From the NCBI GenBank assembly GCA_001664505.1, contig CP011806.1:2361149-2391136 (forward strand): DNA of 29,988 bases. The letters are read 5' to 3'. This stretch comes from Acidobacteria bacterium Mor1 (GTDB taxonomy: Bacteria > Acidobacteriota > Polarisedimenticolia > Polarisedimenticolales > Polarisedimenticolaceae). Below are positions 23,433 through 29,988 of this stretch, one piece after another (within the stretch, counting starts at the first letter, position 1; the number at the start of each line of letters is the position of its first letter). The position numbers and the translations under genes are program-made. The notes below the pieces were generated by a model. That model searched no databases and had not been told where the DNA came from. It saw nothing but the letters and a program-made list of their open reading frames with translations.

Positions 23433-25469
23433 TCAGGGGCCATCGGCCAGGCAGTCCTGGCCGATCATCTCTTCCGGCTTCTCGATACCGTATTCATCCA
23501 GGATGGCAACCGTCAAATCGAACAGCGCCGGGGCGTCCATCGAGATCTTGCGGTTGCTGATCAGGGTGCCCGGAACCTGGCGATAGTCCATCGAGTGATC
23601 GCCGCTCCAGGCCTCCATATTGTCGGTGATCACCTCTTTGGGAAACTCGCCGAGAGGGCTCTTCCACGACACGCGGTAGCCCCGGTCGTAGCCGACCATC
23701 AGATCCGGCGACAGCGGGCTGTCGTTGGCGACGTGCTCCCCGCTGAAGTCCCGGCCGGGCCGCAGGACCAGGCTGACCACATTGCGGCCGTTGCGCGGGT
23801 CCTTGAACTCCAGCAGGTCCTTCTCGAGTTGATCGAGCAGCTTGGGTTTCTCCACCAGGCTGACGATGCCGTTCTTCTCACGGTTGCGCTGGTTGATGTA
23901 GAGGCCGTTGAGCCCCAGGCCGTAGGCCTTGGTCTTCTTCCAGTCTACGTTGCTGAAGAACGACCCCCGCCCCTGCCGCGCAGGATCCTTGAGGGTGATG
24001 TAGCCCTTTTCCAACAGCCACGTGTTCAGGTTGACCGACCAGTAGAAGGGCGCGAAGCCGTGGTCGGACATGATCACGAAGGTCGCGTCCTCGGGCAGCT
24101 TGGCCCGGATGCGGCCGACGGCGCCGTCGAGGTCCCTGTAGAGCCGGCGCACCCCTTCTTCCAGCCGGCCTTCCCGGTCGAACCCCGGATGCTCCTCATC
24201 CTGGAAGTGCCAGAGCATGTGCGTGCCCTGGTCGACGCTGGAGAAGTAGAAGAACATGAAGTCGTCGTTGAAGTTGTCCAGGAAGTAGTCGAGCTGCCGC
24301 TGCCGCTCGCTGTAGACCAGGGCGACCTGATCCCACAGTTCGCTGTGGCTGAAGATCTCTTCCTGGGCCGCCTTGGTGTCGGCAGGCAGGCCCTGGGTGT
24401 AGAAGTAGCCCAGGTCCTTGTACAGATCGGTGGCCCAGGAGTCGGGCGTCGAGATCGGCTGGGCCGGCTCTTCCGGGTTGATCTGAAGCGGCGTGACGTA
24501 GAGTTCGAACTCCGGCCGCACGCTGCGCAGGTAGAAGCGGCCGATACCGCTGATGCCCTGGAGATTGGGGATCAGGTCGAAATCGACCCGCTGCCACTCG
24601 CTCCACTCCCCTGCCTCGAGGATGAACGCATCTCCTTCACCGTCCTCGCCGAGGACGATCTTGGCCACGTCCTTCTCCGGATCGATGAAGACCTCGAAAG
24701 GCGCTTCCAGCTTGGGGTGTTTCCAGGTCTTGGCGCCGCCGCGGCGCACCGGGCCCGGCTCGCAGATCAGCGGGTTCTCGACAGCGAACAGCTTGCCCTT
24801 GACCACGTTCTCGTTGACCCGCACCGGGTAGACCTTGCCGCCGGAGACCGTGCGGGCATTCGGCGGCGGATTGGTGGTGTAGAACGAGAAGGTCCCCGGG
24901 GTTCCGAGCAGGTCCGGGGTTCCCATGCCGGAGATGGCCTTGCCTCCATGCTCGGTGGGCGGATAGTTCGCCGGCATCTTGAAGATCGTCGTGGAGACGC
25001 CGGACTCCTCGAGCCACTCGAAGAACGCCTTGCCCTGGCGCAGGTTGATCACCTGAGCCGACTTGAAGGGCAGGCAGTACTTGCCGATCTTCAGCCGCTG
25101 ATTCCAGGCGGCATCGCAGCAGTCGGGAATCGTATCGTCGTCGACACCGGCCATCGATTCGTAGGGCAGCAGCGTCTCGGGATCGCGATGGATAAAGTCG
25201 AAGATCCCGTGGCCGCCCGGATCCATGCCGGTGATGAAGTTGGACCAGGCCACCGGACTCAGCGGCGGCATGCTGGTGGTCAGGGGCTTGAAGTCCCCCT
25301 CCTCGACCAGTTTCTTGATGTGGGGCAGATCCCCCTTGTCCATGAAGTACTGGACCAGCTTGGGGTCGAGGCCGTCGACTCCCAGCACGAACATCTTCTT
25401 TTTCTCGGCGGCCGGGGCGGCGGTAGCCGCCAACACCAGCACGAGAATCCCTAGCGCACGCAGCTTCAT
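23433..25469 (-). CDS. Secreted alkaline-phosphatase-superfamily phosphodiesterase (PF01663-like)
   Basis: This is a 678-residue protein with a signal peptide (MKLRALGILVLVLAATAAPAA). The catalytic domain shows the superfamily order: VLGVDGLDP with Asp32 as metal ligand; PPLSPVAWSNFITGMDPGGHG, where Ser71 stands in the nucleophile position (usually Thr, nine residues before TG); SVDQGTHMLWH with Asp413 and His417; IMSDHGFAPF with Asp469 and His470; and WSGDHSM near residue 640 with the last His ligand. A domain of about 150 residues (190-340) is inserted. Such enzymes cleave phosphodiester or pyrophosphate bonds in nucleotides or lipids, here outside the cytoplasmic membrane. The substrate is not deducible. 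Its ATG overlaps the stop of the upstream paralogue by four bases. Confidence 0.9.
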   Translation of the reverse strand: MKLRALGILVLVLAATAAPAAEKKKMFVLGVDGLDPKLVQYFMDKGDLPHIKKLVEEGDFKPLTTSMPPLSPVAWSNFITGMDPGGHGIFDFIHRDPETLLPYESMAGVDDDTIPDCCDAAWNQRLKIGKYCLPFKSAQVINLRQGKAFFEWLEESGVSTTIFKMPANYPPTEHGGKAISGMGTPDLLGTPGTFSFYTTNPPPNARTVSGGKVYPVRVNENVVKGKLFAVENPLICEPGPVRRGGAKTWKHPKLEAPFEVFIDPEKDVAKIVLGEDGEGDAFILEAGEWSEWQRVDFDLIPNLQGISGIGRFYLRSVRPEFELYVTPLQINPEEPAQPISTPDSWATDLYKDLGYFYTQGLPADTKAAQEEIFSHSELWDQVALVYSERQRQLDYFLDNFNDDFMFFYFSSVDQGTHMLWHFQDEEHPGFDREGRLEEGVRRLYRDLDGAVGRIRAKLPEDATFVIMSDHGFAPFYWSVNLNTWLLEKGYITLKDPARQGRGSFFSNVDWKKTKAYGLGLNGLYINQRNREKNGIVSLVEKPKLLDQLEKDLLEFKDPRNGRNVVSLVLRPGRDFSGEHVANDSPLSPDLMVGYDRGYRVSWKSPLGEFPKEVITDNMEAWSGDHSMDYRQVPGTLISNRKISMDAPALFDLTVAILDEYGIEKPEEMIGQDCLADGP

Positions 25470-27577
25470 CGGTTGTGGTCCTGCATGAAGGGTTTGCCGT
25501 CGCAGTACTTGGGTACCGGCACACCGAACAGATCGAGCACCGTGGGACCGATGTCCATGATGTTGACCTTGGGCACCTTGAGTTGCTGGTTGCAGAAGAA
25601 GATCCCGGGGACGTCCGGCGGGTTCATGCAGTGGTCCCCGCTCCAGCTCTTGACGTTGTCCTCGAACACTTCCTTCGCGACGCCGCCGGTGGCGTTGCTC
25701 CAGGAGGTGCGGTAGCCGACGTTGAAGCCGACCAGCAGATCCGGCGCCTGACGGACGTAGGGGCCCTTGTAGATCTCGTGGCCGTCGTAGACCTCGGCGA
25801 TGGCCGCAGAGCCGTCGGCAGGATCCTTGAGTTCCCGCAGCTTGGCCTGAATCTCCGCCTTGACCGCCTTCTCCTCGTCACCGGGCTCCACGATGCCCTT
25901 GGCCTCGCGCCCCTTGAGGTTGAGGTACATGCCGCCGAGACCGACGGCGTAGGCCTTGGTGCGGGACCAGTCGACGCCGTCGAACCACTCCTTGTCGTCG
26001 GGAGCGACGTCGTCCTTCATCTTGAGCAGGCCCTGTTCGTACAGCCAGCTATTGAGGTTGATACCGCGGCGGAAGGTCTTGAATCCGTGGTCGGACATCA
26101 CCATCACGATGTCGTCGTCCCGGGTCTTGTCCAGCACCCGGCCGACCAGCTCGTCCATCCGCTTGTACAGATCGCGGATCGCGTCCTTGTGCTCGGTCGT
26201 GTCCTTGCCCGGGTTCGCCGGATGGTCGTCTTCGAGATAGCGGAAGAACATGTGCTGCAGCCGGTCGGTGATATCGAAGACGCAGGCCACGGTACCCCGC
26301 TTGGTCTTCTCCAGCGCGTCGAAGAACATCCGCTCCCGCTCGTCGTGGATCGTCCAGGCGTGCTGCAGCCAGGCTTCCTCATCGAGCACCCGCTCGTTGA
26401 GGCTCCAGGTGTCCTCGGCCAGGCCCAGGGTGGTGTAGCGCCCCTGGGTCTTGGACAGGTACATGGCGTAGGTGAAGGGGTGGGAGATCGGCAGCGCGGG
26501 CTTGTCGGGGTCGATGTTGACCGGCGACATGTACAGCTTGAAGTGCGGCTCCAGTTCCTTGAGGTAGAAGCGGCTGATGCCCCGCACCTTGATACCCAGG
26601 CCCGGCTTGAAGTTGAGATCGATCCAGTCGGTGTACTTGCGCAGCTTGAGCGGATGGACCTTGCCGTCGATCACCAGCTCGGCGTCGTGGCCGTTCTTGC
26701 CCTTCTTGACCTGGAACGGGATGGTCATGTCCCCGCCCTGGGCCACCATGGAGTTGTCCGGGCCGACGATGGTGCTGGAGATGGTGCCGTTCTGCCGGTC
26801 GACCGGCAGCAGCTGGCCCCCGGTGAAGGCCTCGTGCTCGGCCTCGTCGGTGGAGTAGTAGCTGAAGGTTCCCTGGCTACCCTTGAGGTCGGGGACCATC
26901 ATCGCCGACAGCACCGTGCCGTAGAACTTCTCCGGCGGGAAGGTGATCGGCACCCGCAAGATCGAACTGAACACGCCGTGGTTGCCCAGCACTTTCCAGA
27001 AGGGCTGGCTCTTGCGGCCCAGGTCGATGGCGGGCTTGCCCAGCGGGATGCGGTATTTGCCCAGGTTCAGGGTCTTGGGGTTCCCCGAAACCTTGGCCGA
27101 GCTGAGCTCGGGCAGGTAGCTCTTGCGGTTGGGAACCAGGAAGTCGTAGACGTTGTGCTTGCCCGGGTTGGCGCCGGTCTGGAAGCAGGACCAGGCCACC
27201 GGCGACTCCGCCGGGAACGAGGTCTCGAGGCGCACGTAGCTGCCCCGCTGCTGAAGCCGCTTGAAGTTGGGCAGCAGCCCCTCGGCCAGGAACTTGTCGG
27301 TCAACTCCGGATCCTGTCCGTCGAGCCCGACGATCACCACCCGCTGCACCCGGCTCTTCTTCAGCGCCTTGCGTCCGCGGAAGCTGCGCAGCAACCGGCG
27401 GATCGGCCAGGTGAGCAGGGTCACGAACGCCAGCAGGAAGGTGACGAAGATGACGAAGAACGAGGAAACGAAGGCGAACCCGGCACCGGGACCGATGTAG
27501 GCGTGGGCGGCGGGGGGTTCGAGGAACAGGAACAGCGCCGCCAGGACGACGACGAACTGCAACCATTTGGCTCGCAT
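25466..27577 (-). CDS. Membrane-anchored alkaline-phosphatase-superfamily phosphodiesterase
   Basis: This is a 703-residue paralogue of the next enzyme. I take the ATG at 27577 (MRAKWLQFVVVLAALFLF) because a signal-like helix begins there. The reading frame continues upstream to 27625, but that would overlap the sulfotransferase-like gene. After the first hydrophobic segment come AYIGPGAG and a second helix (about 37-58, FVIFVTFLLAFVTLLTW), so the enzyme is anchored. Catalytic elements are VGLDGQDP with Asp86; ESPVAWSCFQTGANPGKHNV with Ser125 at the nucleophile position; DITDRLQHMFF; MVMSDHGFKTF; and WSGDHCM near the end. The two enzymes align over most of their length and arose by duplication, one anchored and one secreted. 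It starts 19 bases after the sulfotransferase-like gene, so it is the second gene of the operon. Confidence 0.88.
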   Translation of the reverse strand: MRAKWLQFVVVLAALFLFLEPPAAHAYIGPGAGFAFVSSFFVIFVTFLLAFVTLLTWPIRRLLRSFRGRKALKKSRVQRVVIVGLDGQDPELTDKFLAEGLLPNFKRLQQRGSYVRLETSFPAESPVAWSCFQTGANPGKHNVYDFLVPNRKSYLPELSSAKVSGNPKTLNLGKYRIPLGKPAIDLGRKSQPFWKVLGNHGVFSSILRVPITFPPEKFYGTVLSAMMVPDLKGSQGTFSYYSTDEAEHEAFTGGQLLPVDRQNGTISSTIVGPDNSMVAQGGDMTIPFQVKKGKNGHDAELVIDGKVHPLKLRKYTDWIDLNFKPGLGIKVRGISRFYLKELEPHFKLYMSPVNIDPDKPALPISHPFTYAMYLSKTQGRYTTLGLAEDTWSLNERVLDEEAWLQHAWTIHDERERMFFDALEKTKRGTVACVFDITDRLQHMFFRYLEDDHPANPGKDTTEHKDAIRDLYKRMDELVGRVLDKTRDDDIVMVMSDHGFKTFRRGINLNSWLYEQGLLKMKDDVAPDDKEWFDGVDWSRTKAYAVGLGGMYLNLKGREAKGIVEPGDEEKAVKAEIQAKLRELKDPADGSAAIAEVYDGHEIYKGPYVRQAPDLLVGFNVGYRTSWSNATGGVAKEVFEDNVKSWSGDHCMNPPDVPGIFFCNQQLKVPKVNIMDIGPTVLDLFGVPVPKYCDGKPFMQDHNR

Positions 27578-27596
27578 GCTTAGCACCTGACCGGAC

Positions 27597-28214
27597 TCAG
27601 CTCCGGTTGCGATACAGCTTGGCATCCACCGCCGCGGCCATCTTTGCCGGGTCGAGATTCATGTCGAGGAACGAAGCGATCGCCTCGGCCTGGGCCCGGG
27701 GATCCTTGACCACTTCCTTGTAGTCGACGTAGAGATGGTCGATGTGCATCGACTCGCGCATCTCGAAGTTGACCTTCTTGAGGTGCACCGAGTAGTTGCG
27801 CTTCATCTTCTCGTCGTCGCCCCGCTTGTCCTCTTCATCCCGGCGAGTGAGCATCTTGGCCTGGGAGGCCATGACCTCGTCCAGCTCTCGGCGCATGAAG
27901 ACAATCTTGTAATAATTGTCGGAGGGAAGGTGCGGGATGAGGAAGGAGATGATCTTCACCCCCTTGCCGCGGTAGGCCCGGAGCCACCCCGGATCCTTGT
28001 CGCCCTTGTCCAGGTCCTTGACCTGCTCGAGCTCGAAGTACCCCTTGGGGTTGTCCTCGTCGGCCTTGCGGATCTCGTCGATCCCCAGGTCCAGCCCGCC
28101 CCCCTTCAACATATTCATCATCATCGAGGTTCCGCTGCGGGGCAAACCGGAGATGACGACGATCGGCGGACCGAGCCGGCGACGGGTCAGGGCTTTCTTG
28201 ATCCCTTCGAACAA
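27597..28214 (-). CDS. Sulfotransferase-like P-loop protein
   Basis: This is a protein of 205 residues with the start I prefer, TTG at 28214, preceded by GGAG with six bases spacing (28221-28224) and lying downstream of the predicted transcription start. A GTG at 28274 would add 20 residues but overlaps the -10 region. Near the N-terminus VVISGLPRSGTSMM (about 20-32) is the 5'-phosphosulfate loop of the sulfotransferase family. YKIVFMRRELDEVMASQ resembles the 3'-phosphate segment (R..D...S). The C-terminal half is helical with LYVDYKEVVKDPRAQAEAIASFL, as in family members. It would transfer sulfate from PAPS to an unknown acceptor, or may be another kind of nucleotide-binding protein. It heads the eight-gene minus-strand operon. 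Confidence 0.75.
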   Translation of the reverse strand: MFEGIKKALTRRRLGPPIVVISGLPRSGTSMMMNMLKGGGLDLGIDEIRKADEDNPKGYFELEQVKDLDKGDKDPGWLRAYRGKGVKIISFLIPHLPSDNYYKIVFMRRELDEVMASQAKMLTRRDEEDKRGDDEKMKRNYSVHLKKVNFEMRESMHIDHLYVDYKEVVKDPRAQAEAIASFLDMNLDPAKMAAAVDAKLYRNRS

Positions 28215-28255
28215 AACACACTCCGACAACAAGTTACGGGCGCTTGAGACGGGGC

Positions 28256-28284
28256 AATATACGACATGGCCCACCCGATTTCCA
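28256..28284 (-). promoter_or_regulatory. Probable sigma-70 promoter of the minus-strand operon
   Basis: On the minus strand, TGGAAA (28284-28279) and TATATT (28261-28256) are separated by 17 bases, four and five matches to the consensus hexamers. Transcription would begin near 28249, upstream of the TTG start at 28214 and downstream of the alternative GTG at 28274. Confidence 0.5.
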
Positions 28285-28367
28285 TCGCCGGTTTCGTCGT
28301 TTCGGCTATTTGAGCGGGCCGGAAAACCGGTCCGGCCCCGGGGGCTAAGTGTCGCCGGGAGAGCAAA

Positions 28368-28397
28368 TTGACGGCAATTGGGGCGCGTTTCTATAAT
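28368..28397 (+). promoter_or_regulatory. Near-consensus sigma-70 promoter of the menaquinone genes
   Basis: TTGACG at 28368-28373 and a perfect TATAAT at 28392-28397 are separated by 18 bases, in an AT-richer patch of otherwise GC-rich DNA. The start of transcription would be near 28404, leaving a leader of about 30 bases before the ATG at 28436. Confidence 0.8.
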
Positions 28398-28435
28398 GCA
28401 GGGCCCGGCAGAAAATCCGACTCTTGGAGCACCAC

Positions 28436-29557
28436 ATGTCCCGAATCGTTGAAGCGCTGGTTCACCGCGCCGGCCTGTCCGACATCTACGAGAAGGTCGA
28501 GGCAGGGCAACGCCTGTCCTACGACGACGGGGTCCGCCTGTTCCAGAGCAAGGAGCTGATGCCCATCGGGGCGATGGCCAACCGGATCCGGGAACGCAAG
28601 AACGGCAACCTCGCCTACTTCGTGCGCAACATGCACCTCAACCCGACCAACGTTTGCACCGTCGACTGCAAGTTCTGCGGCTTCTACCGGCCGTACCGGG
28701 ACAAGACCCGGGGCTGGAGCTGGTCCCTGGACCGCTGCCTGCAAGAAGTCGAACGGCGAATGGAAGAGCCGCTGACCGAGGTGCACATCGTCGGGGGCCA
28801 CAACCCGGACTACCCCTACGAGTTCTACACCGACCTGGTGAAGGGCATCCGCGGCGTCCGGCCGGACATGCACGTCAAGGCCTTCACCGCGGCGGAGTAC
28901 GACTTCTTCCACAAGCGTTTCAAGAAACCGTTGGACGAGGTCTTCGAGGACTTCCGCGAGGCGGGGCTCGGATCCCTTCCCGGCGGCGGCGCCGAGGTGA
29001 TGTCCGAGCGGGTGCGGCAGTTGATCTACAAGAAGAAGATCCCCGCCGAACGCTGGCTGGAAGTGACCAAGATGGCCCACGAGAAGGGCTTCCGCTCCAA
29101 CGCGACCCTGCTCTACGGTCACGTCGAGACGCTGGAAGAACGGGTCGAGCACCTCTGCCGGCTGCGGGAACTCCAGGACGAGACCGGCGGATTCATGTGC
29201 TTCATTCCGCTGGCCTTCCATCCCGAAAACACCGAGATGTCCGACCTGCCGGGACCGACCGGCTTCGACGACCTGATGACCATCGCCATCTCCCGGCTGA
29301 TGCTCGACAACTTCGATCACATCAAGGCCTACTGGATCATGATCTCCCAGCGCATCGCCCAGACCGCGCTGAACATGGGCGCCGACTGCATCGACGGCAC
29401 GGTGGTCGAGGAGAAGATCGTGCACATGGCCGGCGCCAAGACTCCGGTCGGCCTGACCATGGACATGCTGCTCAAGCTGATCCGCGACGCGGGACGCGAG
29501 CCGGTCCAGCGGGATTCGCTCTACAACGTGCTGCACCGCTTCGACGCGGTGGCCTGA
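28436..29557 (+). CDS. mqnE: Aminofutalosine synthase MqnE (radical SAM)
   Basis: This is a 373-residue radical SAM enzyme of the futalosine route to menaquinone. It joins the chorismate-derived enolpyruvyl benzoate to adenosine (from SAM) to give aminofutalosine, in the cytoplasm. The ATG at 28436 has GGAG six bases upstream; an in-frame TTG at 28424 overlaps that site and is rejected. The cluster motif is NVCTVDCKFCGF with Cys74, Cys78 and Cys81 (CX3CX2C). Family landmarks are VHIVGGHNPDYPYEFY, VKAFTAAEYDFF, EAGLGSLPGGGAEV, RSNATLLYGHVET, LRELQDETGGFMCFIPLAFHPEN, and near the end KIVHMAGAKTPVGL and PVQRDSLYNVLHR, which favour MqnE over the related MqnC. mqnA follows 13 bases after its stop, and a strong promoter precedes it. 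Confidence 0.93.
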   Translation: MSRIVEALVHRAGLSDIYEKVEAGQRLSYDDGVRLFQSKELMPIGAMANRIRERKNGNLAYFVRNMHLNPTNVCTVDCKFCGFYRPYRDKTRGWSWSLDRCLQEVERRMEEPLTEVHIVGGHNPDYPYEFYTDLVKGIRGVRPDMHVKAFTAAEYDFFHKRFKKPLDEVFEDFREAGLGSLPGGGAEVMSERVRQLIYKKKIPAERWLEVTKMAHEKGFRSNATLLYGHVETLEERVEHLCRLRELQDETGGFMCFIPLAFHPENTEMSDLPGPTGFDDLMTIAISRLMLDNFDHIKAYWIMISQRIAQTALNMGADCIDGTVVEEKIVHMAGAKTPVGLTMDMLLKLIRDAGREPVQRDSLYNVLHRFDAVA

Positions 29558-29570
29558 CGCCGGAGCGCCC

Positions 29571-29988
29571 TTGAGCAACCCGGTACGTATCGGCGCGGTC
29601 TCCTACCTCAACACCCGTCCGCTGGTGCTGGGGCTGGAGCACGGGATCGGCGCCAGGCGAATCGACCTGTCCTACGATGTCCCCTCGGTGCTGGCCCAAC
29701 GGCTGGCGGCGAAGGAGCTCGACGTGGCGCTGTTGCCGGTGGTCGAGCTGGCCCGCATTCCCGACCTCGAGATCGTTCCCGGGCTGGGCATCGTCGTCCG
29801 CGGCGCGGCCCAGTCGGTGCTGCTGGTCTCGAAGAAGCCGCTGGATGAAATCCGCCGGGTGGCGCTGGACCCCGAGTCCCGGACCAGCAATGCGCTGGTG
29901 CAGGTGATCTGTCGGGATGCCCTGGGACTGCAGCCGGAGTTCGTGCCCGCGGGGCTGGATCTCGCGGAAACGCTGCAAGACCATGATG
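29571..29988 (+). CDS. mqnA: Chorismate dehydratase MqnA, N-terminal part
   Basis: This is an open frame from a TTG at 29571 to the end of the window (139 residues seen). GGAG at 29562-29565 lies five bases before the start. The protein begins MSNPVRIGAVSYLNTRPLVLGLEHG, where the SYLNTRP segment is the hallmark of the MqnA family. It continues with DLSYDVPSVLAQRLAAKELDVALLPVVEL and a VALDPESRTSNAL strand, in keeping with the periplasmic-binding-protein fold of these enzymes. It removes water from chorismate to make 3-enolpyruvyl benzoate, the substrate of the MqnE step encoded just upstream. The two genes are 13 bases apart and are clearly co-transcribed. The remainder lies beyond base 29988. 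Confidence 0.88.
   Translation, partial: MSNPVRIGAVSYLNTRPLVLGLEHGIGARRIDLSYDVPSVLAQRLAAKELDVALLPVVELARIPDLEIVPGLGIVVRGAAQSVLLVSKKPLDEIRRVALDPESRTSNALVQVICRDALGLQPEFVPAGLDLAETLQDHD

Noticed and set aside
23595-27583. Two plus-strand open frames of more than 600 codons opposite the phosphodiesterase genes
   Set aside because: The translations are low-complexity Val/Leu/Asp/Gly shadows, while the minus strand encodes enzymes with complete catalytic motifs.
27578-27625. Longer start for the membrane-anchored phosphodiesterase
   Set aside because: It would overlap the preceding gene, and the signal-like helix begins at MRAKW from 27577.

Overview
The window is about 30 kb of high-GC, densely coding DNA from a Gram-negative-type bacterium. 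Three things point to an environmental lineage in or near the Acidobacteriota: an ECF sigma factor fused by overlap to a Ser/Thr kinase-TPR gene, large secreted beta-helix proteins with fibronectin-like tails, and futalosine-pathway menaquinone genes. The phylum is an inference. I see no rRNA, tRNA, CRISPR array, insertion sequence or phage gene.

Layout. Positions 1-424 hold the end of an S9 prolyl oligopeptidase-like peptidase. Positions 551-7112 form a first regulatory/export block: an ECF sigma factor of the kinase-linked type, a translationally coupled membrane Ser/Thr kinase with TPRs, and a secreted protein built from four tandem repeats of about 240 residues. A convergent DUF819-family membrane protein occupies 7228-8535. 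After a short region rich in CCGGACAG-type repeats and a small membrane protein comes a second block, 9199-15004. It is a tightly packed operon encoding an ECF sigma factor, a putative lipoprotein with TPR-like helices and a CHAT (caspase-like) protease domain, a one-pass membrane protein resembling an anti-sigma factor without zinc ligands, and a secreted subtilase-like protein. A large secreted G8/beta-helix protein related to the CEMIP/TMEM2 family follows at 15203-17983.

Positions 18159-28214 are a minus-strand run of eight closely spaced genes, probably one operon read from a promoter near 28256-28284. In order of transcription they encode a sulfotransferase-like P-loop protein, a membrane-anchored and then a secreted alkaline-phosphatase-superfamily phosphodiesterase, two tiny ribbon-helix-helix-like paralogues (one only 49 residues), an EMC3/TMCO1-like membrane protein, a Tat-exported cupin-like protein, and a second membrane Ser/Thr kinase with TPRs. 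Divergent from it, a near-consensus sigma-70 promoter drives mqnE (aminofutalosine synthase) and the start of mqnA (chorismate dehydratase).

The best candidates for an undescribed system are the sigma / CHAT / anti-sigma-like / subtilase-like operon, which looks like a protease-gated sigma switch acting at the envelope, and the eight-gene phosphodiesterase / EMC3-like / kinase operon. The kinase-linked sigma factor lacks the usual acidic region 2.2 motif and has Ser/Thr residues there, which fits control by phosphorylation.
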